Below, piece after piece: positions 6,436-11,561 of a stretch of 11,561 bases of DNA. Numbering within the stretch: position 1 is the stretch's first letter; the number at the start of each line of letters is the position of its first letter. The position numbers and the translations under genes are program-made. The notes under the pieces were generated by a model, which was given only the letters and a program-made list of their open reading frames with translations, had not been told where the DNA came from and did no database searches. The stretch is from an uncultured Loktanella sp. Lineage in GTDB: Bacteria; Pseudomonadota; Alphaproteobacteria; Rhodobacterales; Rhodobacteraceae. The stretch covers positions 1-11,561 of the forward strand of contig CAJXTP010000075.1 in NCBI GenBank assembly GCA_913061335.1, written 5' to 3'.

Positions 6436-7968
6436 ATGACAAAAACGGTTCCAATTATTGCAGCGATCGTCCCGGCCAAAGTCGACCTGGAAACAGGCAA
6501 AGATTATTTCTGGTGCCAATGTGGCAAATCCAACAGCCAGCCATTTTGTGATGGATCCCACGCGGGTAGCGACATCACGCCCCTGAAGTTTACAGCGGAA
6601 AAAACCGGCCCCGTCGCATTGTGTCAATGCAAGGCCAGCGCCAATGCGCCGTTTTGTGACGGCACCCATGCAACCTTGGGTGACCTCAAAGTGGGGGATG
6701 ATGCCCCTGAGCCCAAGTCGGACATCCCAATAGCATCTCCTACACCCGAAGAGCCAACAGTTGCGCGCATCCACGCATTGGCCAAAGACGGATTGTCCAA
6801 ACTGGGTCATCACGGTGAGATGGGCGCGATGGGAGTGCCGCGCAAAGACCTGCCTCATTGGGACGATATCCAAATCTTACCCGCACAAATGGCTCGCAAA
6901 CCACTTCTGGACGATCAGCCAGTCGTCACATCGGTGACGATTGGACCACGCGCCGCGAAGCCGTTGCAATTGGACATTCCGCTTTTTGTCTCAGACATGA
7001 GCTTTGGTGCGTTGTCCCAAGAGGCCAAAATCGCCTTGTCTCGCGGCGCACAAATGGCCGGCACAGGTATTTGTTCCGGCGAAGGCGGTATGCTGGCTGA
7101 GGAACAGGCCGAGAATTCCCGCTATTTCTATGAGCTTGCGTCTGCGCGATTTGGATGGCGACCAGAGCTGGTCGAGAACGTTCAGGCGTTCCATTTCAAA
7201 GGCGGCCAAGGAGCCAAGACAGGCACAGGTGGCCACTTGCCCGGCGACAAAGTGCAGGGAAAAATAGCAGAAGTCCGCGGGCTAGAACCCGGTCAAAGCG
7301 CCATCTCGCCCGCGACGTTCCCTGACCTTCATACGCCCGCTGATTTTCGCAAAATTGCCGATGAGGTGCGCGAACGGTCTGGCGGCATCCCAATCGGGTT
7401 CAAACTGTCGGCAAACCACATCGAGGACGATATCGATTTTGCGTTAGAAGCCAGCGCTGACTACATTATTCTTGATGGTCGCGGCGGCGGAACTGGTGCC
7501 GCGCCATTGATCTTCCGTGATCATATATCCGTCCCGACGATCCCCGCTTTGGCCCGCGCCCGTGCGCATTTGGACGCCAAAACAGGCCGCGAAGTGACGC
7601 TGGTGATCACAGGCGGCCTGCGCGTCGCTGAAGATTTTAGCAAGGCAATTGCATTGGGTGCTGACGCTGTGGCGGTGTCAAACTCGGCCATGCAAGCCGT
7701 CGGCTGCATCGCTGCGCGCATGTGTAATTCGAACAACTGCCCTGTTGGCATCGCGACGCAAAAGCCAGAGCTACGTGCACTACTCGACATGCAAGTCGGC
7801 GCACAAAAGCTCGCGCGCTATTTTGGTGCATCTGTCGAACTGATGCAGGTCTTGGCGCGGGCCTGCGGGCACAACAGCCTGTCCGACTTTACCCAACACG
7901 ACATCACCACATGGAAGAAAGAGATGGCAGACCTAAGCGGTGTGCGGTTTGCAGGTGTGAACCGCTAA
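6436..7968 (+). CDS. Glutamate synthase-domain FMN protein fused to two CDGSH iron-sulfur domains
   Basis: This is a 510-residue fusion. Two CDGSH-type [2Fe-2S] motifs occupy the N-terminus: C27, C29, C38, H42 (FCDGSH) and C63, C65, C74, H78 (FCDGTH), each with the full three-Cys one-His ligand set. After an acidic, Pro-rich linker (about 85-108), residues about 110-500 form the FMN-binding central domain of the glutamate synthase large subunit: FVSDMSFGALS, the KGGQGAKTGTGGHLPG loop (255-270), LDGRGGGTGAAP, and a [3Fe-4S] motif C424, C430, C435 with NNCPVGIATQ. The N-terminal glutamine amidotransferase domain and C-terminal GXGXG barrel of classical GltB are missing, so it is not a complete glutamate synthase; it may use ammonia or be another FMN oxidoreductase fed by the CDGSH clusters. 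AGG lies eight bases before the ATG. No ferredoxin or GltD partner is adjacent. Domain calls are firm, reaction unknown. Confidence 0.9.
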   Translation: MTKTVPIIAAIVPAKVDLETGKDYFWCQCGKSNSQPFCDGSHAGSDITPLKFTAEKTGPVALCQCKASANAPFCDGTHATLGDLKVGDDAPEPKSDIPIASPTPEEPTVARIHALAKDGLSKLGHHGEMGAMGVPRKDLPHWDDIQILPAQMARKPLLDDQPVVTSVTIGPRAAKPLQLDIPLFVSDMSFGALSQEAKIALSRGAQMAGTGICSGEGGMLAEEQAENSRYFYELASARFGWRPELVENVQAFHFKGGQGAKTGTGGHLPGDKVQGKIAEVRGLEPGQSAISPATFPDLHTPADFRKIADEVRERSGGIPIGFKLSANHIEDDIDFALEASADYIILDGRGGGTGAAPLIFRDHISVPTIPALARARAHLDAKTGREVTLVITGGLRVAEDFSKAIALGADAVAVSNSAMQAVGCIAARMCNSNNCPVGIATQKPELRALLDMQVGAQKLARYFGASVELMQVLARACGHNSLSDFTQHDITTWKKEMADLSGVRFAGVNR

Positions 7969-8161
7969 GCGCACGGTTGCTGTGCGATATCGACGGTTTC
8001 ATGCCCAGTGCATCATCGCTATCTAAGTGCGGACGGGGACCACAAGCTATCTGAATGGCAACAAGGATGTTAAAGACTAAGTCGGGCATCTAAGCGATCA
8101 AGAAAAACTGGGGCCGCACATAATTCTGCAACATCGTTTGCGGGAGGAATTGGAGACAGAC

Positions 8162-9196
8162 GTGACGAAAACATCCGTTGAGGAAGCACAAACAAATGCC
8201 GCTGCACGGCGCGCCAAAGGTGAATTTGTGCGCGGCGTCAGCGGATTCAGATCGGTGCTGGGTGAGGATCCGGATTTTCCGGCCGAGCCCAATCGATATC
8301 ACCTATTTGTCGCATTCAATTGCCCATGGTGCCACCGCGTGACCTTGACCCGCAATGTGCTGGGACTGCAGAATAGTATCACAATGGACGTGGCCTTCCC
8401 GGGTCGCACCGGCCAGGGCGACCCGATTGAGCCAAACCGTTGGGAGTTTAATCCGGCCCGCATCGCCTCCCTGACTAGCACGACGTTACCTGAATGCACG
8501 ACTGAGACAGCGACCGGGCAAAACTTCCGTTTGGCCAAGCAGATATATGAAGCAGAAGGGTCAGGGGAAGCCTCAGTTCCCATTCTTTATGACAAGAAAT
8601 CCAAACGGATTGTTGCAAATGAAAGCGCCGAAATCATCCGCATGCTCGACGTACAGGCGCACGCCCTTGGTAGTACCCTCGTCGATGATTGCAGGCCCAA
8701 TTTGTACCCATCGGGCGACGATTACCTCGAACTGCGTCAGGATATAGATGCCCTAAATGAGCAAATCTATGTGGGTATTAACAACGGTGCGTATAAGGCA
8801 GGATTCTCATCGGATCAGGCAGTTTACGCCACTGCGTTCACGGCATATTTCGACACGCTCAGCGCGCTGGAAACGCGGCTCGCCACCGATAATCGCCCCT
8901 TCCTTACAGGCGAGGCCTTCACCGAGGCCGACCTGCGTCTTTTTCCGACGCTCTATCGACACGACCCCGTTTATTATGTGCGGATGAAGTTGAACGGCGC
9001 GCGCATTCTAGACTATCCACATTTGTGGCGTTGGCTTTGCCGCGTGTACGCGTTGCCAGGCGTCGCAGATAGCAACTCACTGGTTCATTGTCGGCAGGGA
9101 TATTTTGGTCGATCTTGGAACAATGTTGTGCCTTTGGGTCCGCTCCAGCCAATGCCCTATCCAGAAGCATATTTGCACCCTGAACTCGGATTGTAG
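8162..9196 (+). CDS. yqjG: Glutathionyl-hydroquinone reductase (Xi-class glutathione transferase)
   Basis: The 344-residue protein has the Xi-class layout: an N-terminal extension with FVRGVSGFR, a thioredoxin-like domain with the active-site motif NCPWCHR (catalytic C54; C57 makes it a CxxC where E. coli YqjG has CPWA), and the conserved VPILYD and NESAEIIRML glutathione-binding segments. An all-helical C-terminal domain follows, with NNGAYKAGF, LTGEAFTEADLRLFPTLYRHD and DYPHLWRW. Such enzymes reduce glutathionyl-hydroquinones to hydroquinones using glutathione in the cytoplasm. GTG 8162 is the preferred start because GGAG lies six bases upstream; TTG 8138 is in frame but has no ribosome binding site. 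It lies 193 bp after the CDGSH fusion gene, so it may have its own promoter. Family is very confident; the physiological substrate is not known. Confidence 0.93.
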   Translation: MTKTSVEEAQTNAAARRAKGEFVRGVSGFRSVLGEDPDFPAEPNRYHLFVAFNCPWCHRVTLTRNVLGLQNSITMDVAFPGRTGQGDPIEPNRWEFNPARIASLTSTTLPECTTETATGQNFRLAKQIYEAEGSGEASVPILYDKKSKRIVANESAEIIRMLDVQAHALGSTLVDDCRPNLYPSGDDYLELRQDIDALNEQIYVGINNGAYKAGFSSDQAVYATAFTAYFDTLSALETRLATDNRPFLTGEAFTEADLRLFPTLYRHDPVYYVRMKLNGARILDYPHLWRWLCRVYALPGVADSNSLVHCRQGYFGRSWNNVVPLGPLQPMPYPEAYLHPELGL

Positions 9197-9246
9197 GAAA
9201 ATCGATTGGCGGACTGAAAGATCACTTTTGCGGACATAACCCGTCA

Positions 9247-9268
9247 TTAACGTTTCGTTAAGACGAAA
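9247..9268. promoter_or_regulatory. CtrA-type box with overlapping dyad
   Basis: TTAACGTTTCGTTAA at 9247-9261 is a perfect TTAA-N7-TTAA, the full CtrA recognition pattern of alphaproteobacteria, and is itself a perfect 6-3-6 palindrome. It overlaps a second dyad, TTTCGT-TAAG-ACGAAA (9253-9268). It lies 24 bp upstream of a candidate -35 element and about 90 bp before the small gene at 9352, a position suited to activation. It is 50 bp past the stop of the hydroquinone reductase gene. Confidence 0.55.
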
Positions 9269-9284
9269 GGCAATTCGAACAACA

Positions 9285-9314
9285 TTGAGTCAAATTTCCT
9301 CCACTTTCTATCTA
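9285..9314 (+). promoter_or_regulatory. Candidate sigma-70 promoter for the small basic protein gene
   Basis: TTGAGT (9285-9290) and TATCTA (9309-9314) are separated by 18 bp and lie 38 bp before the ATG at 9352. The hexamers are fair rather than strong. The CtrA-type box just upstream adds weight. Confidence 0.4.
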
Positions 9315-9351
9315 TAGGTGAGTTCTTGAATATTATTGAACGGGACGAATT

Positions 9352-9564
9352 ATGAAGTGCGATTCAAATGACGCAACAAACTGGGACGTTAGCGCGAGTA
9401 AATCCAATCGCCGCGAGCCAAAATCCACCGCGTTCCCAGAATTGAGAACACCCGAAGAGTTTGGTCGCTCCTACAGCACCGATCAACTTCGAAATCCCTC
9501 CGCCTGGCTGACGAAACTTCGCGCTGCGATTGCGAAGCGTGGCAACGATAATCGCTTGAGATAG
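9352..9564 (+). CDS. Small basic hypothetical protein (70 aa)
   Basis: I do not recognise this protein. It is hydrophilic, has no transmembrane segment or signal peptide, and carries a net positive charge (about 14 Lys/Arg against 9 Asp/Glu). The first 25 residues are Ser/Asn/Asp-rich and look disordered. The second half (about 30-64) contains LRTPEEFGRSYS and WLTKLRAAIAKR, which could form one or two amphipathic helices. Its support as a real gene comes from context: a plausible promoter, a CtrA-type box upstream, and GGGA six bases before the ATG. It lies alone between the hydroquinone reductase gene and the MprF-like gene, with 155 bp before it and 101 bp after it. A small regulatory or nucleic-acid-binding protein is possible but is only a guess from charge and size. 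Confidence 0.5.
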   Translation: MKCDSNDATNWDVSASKSNRREPKSTAFPELRTPEEFGRSYSTDQLRNPSAWLTKLRAAIAKRGNDNRLR

Positions 9565-9609
9565 AAACTTGGATCCGCTCGTTCTTGGAAACTAGTTTAG
9601 ATCTTATAC

Positions 9610-9627
9610 GTTAAGCTCACTGTAAGC
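9610..9627 (+). promoter_or_regulatory. Direct repeat of heptamers at 11-bp period upstream of the MprF-like gene
   Basis: GTTAAGC (9610-9616) and TGTAAGC (9621-9627) are tandem heptamers four bases apart (five shared positions, TAAGC in common). The 11-bp period matches the way OmpR/PhoB-family response regulators bind one face of the helix. It lies 39-56 bp before the start codon. It does not match a known consensus that I can name. Confidence 0.25.
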
Positions 9628-9641
9628 GTTTCTAACTAGAC

Positions 9642-9660
9642 CTCTCCGACAACGGGAGAG
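9642..9660 (+). promoter_or_regulatory. Hairpin enclosing the ribosome binding site of the MprF-like gene
   Basis: CTCTCC (9642-9647) pairs perfectly with GGAGAG (9655-9660) around a seven-base loop. The right arm is the Shine-Dalgarno sequence for the TTG start at 9666, so the helix would hide it. There is no U-run after it (ATTATTT follows), which argues against an intrinsic terminator. Confidence 0.45.
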
Positions 9661-9665
9661 ATTAT

Positions 9666-11516
9666 TTGAACCACAACAAGCTGCAATTTTTGACGCCGCG
9701 CGTGATCTTGCGCACTACTCTTCCCGCGCTCTGCTCTTTATTTTTTATCTGGCTGTTTTACGGTCACATTTCTGAATTTGACCCTGTCGCGATCTGGGGT
9801 GAAGTGTCCCGATACGGGGTAAAGGTATGGGCGGTTGCCTGTCTTTTTACTTGGGTAAGCTTTGTGGCGGTTTCGAGATACGATCCAATTGTAACAAAGG
9901 TGCTTGGTCAGGATGTTCCGACCATGCGGGCAGCGTCGATGGCCTGGAAGGCAATCGCCGTTTCACAACTCGTTGGATTTGGGGTTATTACTGGCACCAT
10001 TGTTAGATGGATTGAGCTTGGCCGGGCCCAAAGCAAAGACCCTGAAAAGAACGCAATGCAGGCGTTTAAACTTACGATAGCGGTTACGGCTTGTTTTCTC
10101 ACCGCTTGGTTTGCAGTCACATTATTAACGTCGGCAGCCCTTCACCTCGATAAACCCGAGATGCTCGTTCTTGGTTTTGGTATCTGTGTTTTAATAGTGG
10201 CGCTCGGAAAAGCAAATTTTCGGTTCATGTCCACAGTGCGAAAATACCGGCGAGAGGGTGCTGCCTTTATCTTGCTGACATTCGTAGACTCGATTTTTGC
10301 GGCTCTTGTTCTCTATACTTTTTTGCCCACCGAAATTACCCCCTTTTCTGCCGTATATCTTGCATTTTTACTGTCATACTTGGTTGGTTTGGTGTCCGGA
10401 TTGCCTGGTGGCGTCGGTCCATTTGAGATTTGTATGCTTACCCTTCTTCCAGCCTTTGATCCCATCCTTCTGGCTCCAGCTTTGGTCGGCTTTCGCATCG
10501 TCTATTTTGCGGTTCCCGCGATCATCGCCGTTACCTTATTGGGGCTTCAGGTCAGGACAACGCACCCGTTGGCTCTATCTGGCTCAACTTATGCGAAAAT
10601 CCCTGCTCGTTTCCACAATGCGGCGCCGCCAGAAACCGACCTGATGTGCGCAAGTCAATTGACCTGTTTTGTCGCTGCCAATCAGTCGGAAGCCTCGTTG
10701 GTTCTTCGGACTAAGAAAACTATTATTCAGCTTGGGGATCCATTCGGTGGCCTCCCGTCCTCGTCGGGCGTGCTGGCGTCGTTGCGAGACGAAGCAAGGT
10801 GGTCGAAGCGCAGCCTGTGTCTGTATCGGTGCTGCAATGCGATGGCTCAGCGCGCTCAACAAGTCGGTATGAAAGCATATAAGTTTTCTGCAGAAGCAAT
10901 TTTGAAACCGACCCATTTTGATCTCAACATCCCAGCTCGGTCGGGACTACGTCGGAAGTTGAGGAAAAGTTTGAAAGAGGGCGTCACAGTCAATTCGCAA
11001 ACGCTCAACATAAAGGAGCTGTCCGAAATCGACGTTGAATGGACAGCGGCACACGGCCAAGCACGCGGTTTTTCAACTGGTCGGTTTTCCAAAGATCTCG
11101 TCCAACATCAAAGACTTTACGTCGCTTATCAAGACGGATCAGCGATTGCCTTTATATCGTTCAGTACGTCAGACGGTCGCTGGTTACTTGATTTAATCAG
11201 GTACCGCACCGGCTGCCCAGATGGATCGACCTATGCTTTGGTCAATCGGGCAATTGAGGAAGCGTGTTTTTTGGAAGTCGATTGCGTATCTCTGGGAAGC
11301 GTCCCATTTTCGCCTGTCGTCCAATCAAACGGCAAACTTGGATGGATACTTGGACAAATTTACAACCGGAACTCATCCCTGAAAGGCTTGTATCAATTCA
11401 AAAAATATTTTGATCCAGATTGGCAGGACAGATATTTCATTGCCAATGGTTTGGTATCTGGATTCTTGACATCAACAGCCGTGTTCAGGGCGATATTCTC
11501 TCATGATGGGCCCTGA
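9666..11516 (+). CDS. mprF: Short MprF-like phosphatidylglycerol aminoacyltransferase
   Basis: The 616-residue protein starts at TTG, with GGGAG seven bases upstream. Residues about 16-300 form a polytopic domain with roughly eight transmembrane segments and the conserved SGLPGGVGPFE motif (about 244-254), as in the LPG_synthase_TM/UPF0104 family. Residues about 325-612 form the cytoplasmic LPG synthase C-terminal (DUF2156, GNAT-like) domain: LGDPFGG near 357, IPARSGLRRKLRKSLKEG near 420-440, LDLIRYR near 507 and KKYFDPDWQDRYF close to the end. MprF/LpiA enzymes transfer an amino acid, usually lysine, from charged tRNA to phosphatidylglycerol, lowering surface charge and aiding resistance to cationic peptides and acid. 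Typical members are about 840-870 residues with 14 helices; this one lacks the middle six. The stop TGA (11514-11516) is two bases before adapter sequence, but the ending matches the family's normal C-terminus. The amino acid used cannot be told. Confidence 0.85.
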   Translation: MNHNKLQFLTPRVILRTTLPALCSLFFIWLFYGHISEFDPVAIWGEVSRYGVKVWAVACLFTWVSFVAVSRYDPIVTKVLGQDVPTMRAASMAWKAIAVSQLVGFGVITGTIVRWIELGRAQSKDPEKNAMQAFKLTIAVTACFLTAWFAVTLLTSAALHLDKPEMLVLGFGICVLIVALGKANFRFMSTVRKYRREGAAFILLTFVDSIFAALVLYTFLPTEITPFSAVYLAFLLSYLVGLVSGLPGGVGPFEICMLTLLPAFDPILLAPALVGFRIVYFAVPAIIAVTLLGLQVRTTHPLALSGSTYAKIPARFHNAAPPETDLMCASQLTCFVAANQSEASLVLRTKKTIIQLGDPFGGLPSSSGVLASLRDEARWSKRSLCLYRCCNAMAQRAQQVGMKAYKFSAEAILKPTHFDLNIPARSGLRRKLRKSLKEGVTVNSQTLNIKELSEIDVEWTAAHGQARGFSTGRFSKDLVQHQRLYVAYQDGSAIAFISFSTSDGRWLLDLIRYRTGCPDGSTYALVNRAIEEACFLEVDCVSLGSVPFSPVVQSNGKLGWILGQIYNRNSSLKGLYQFKKYFDPDWQDRYFIANGLVSGFLTSTAVFRAIFSHDGP

Positions 11517-11518
11517 TT

Positions 11519-11561
11519 CTGTCTCTTATACACATCTGACGCTGCCGACGAATAGAGAGGT
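11519..11561. other. Untrimmed Nextera sequencing adapter (Tn5 mosaic end plus i5 index)
   Basis: Positions 11519-11537 are exactly the 19-bp Tn5 mosaic end as used in Nextera libraries. Positions 11538-11551 are the reverse complement of the Read 1 transposase adapter tail. Positions 11552-11559 (ATAGAGAG) are the reverse complement of i5 index CTCTCTAT (N/S502), and GT at 11560-11561 begins the P5 side. This is library sequence carried into the contig by read-through of a short insert, not part of the genome and not a transposon. Genomic sequence ends at 11518. Confidence 0.97.

Noticed and set aside
7970..7986. CGCAC/GTGCG hairpin after the CDGSH fusion gene as a terminator
   Set aside because: Only five base pairs and no following T-run.
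8138..8161. TTG start for the hydroquinone reductase
   Set aside because: No ribosome binding site upstream; GTG 8162 has GGAG at six bases and gives a normal family N-terminus.
9589..9598. AAACTAGTTT perfect palindrome
   Set aside because: Ten bases of AT-rich palindrome in an intergenic stretch is expected by chance and has no supporting partner site.
11519..11537. A real Tn5/IS50 end
   Set aside because: It is followed directly by Nextera adapter and index bases, so it is a library artefact.

Overview
The window looks like a contig from an alphaproteobacterium, most likely a marine member of the Rhodobacteraceae (Octadecabacter/Sulfitobacter/Loktanella-like). This rests on moderate GC content, the style of the cytochromes, a TTAA-N7-TTAA CtrA-type site and the gene families present. 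It is inference from sequence texture, not from a search. The last 43 bases are not genomic: they are a read-through Nextera (Tn5 mosaic end plus i5 index) adapter, so the right edge is a raw contig end.

Left part (1-2545, minus strand): a compact, partly overlapping operon transcribed leftward. In order it encodes a membrane-anchored monohaem cytochrome c (2545-2090), a small His/Cys-rich membrane-anchored protein (2090-1755), a class II cytochrome c (1701-1150), a dihaem cytochrome c (1145-249) and a third class I cytochrome c cut by the left edge (256-1). That is five c-type haem sites in about 2.5 kb. Across a 326-bp intergenic region lies scsB (2886-4949, plus strand), a DsbD-family thiol:disulfide reductase of the kind linked to copper tolerance. 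The intergenic region holds two back-to-back TTGACCTTCC elements resembling CueR/HmrR operators, one facing each way. The simplest reading is a copper-responsive periplasmic module combining cytochromes, a metal-binding protein and thiol repair. The regulator gene is not in the window.

Middle part (4980-9196): a LysR-type regulator (minus) divergent from a small DoxX-family membrane protein, followed on the plus strand by a double-CDGSH/glutamate-synthase-domain fusion and a Xi-class glutathione transferase (glutathionyl-hydroquinone reductase). The combination recalls the E. coli neighbourhood of yqjF (DoxX), yqjG (hydroquinone reductase) and yhaJ (LysR), and suggests a quinone/electrophile or redox-stress role.

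Right part (9197-11518): a small basic protein gene preceded by a perfect CtrA-type box and a plausible promoter, then a short MprF-like phosphatidylglycerol aminoacyltransferase. The latter's ribosome binding site is enclosed in a small hairpin, and its stop codon falls two bases before the adapter begins. No rRNA, tRNA, CRISPR, phage or insertion-sequence features were seen.
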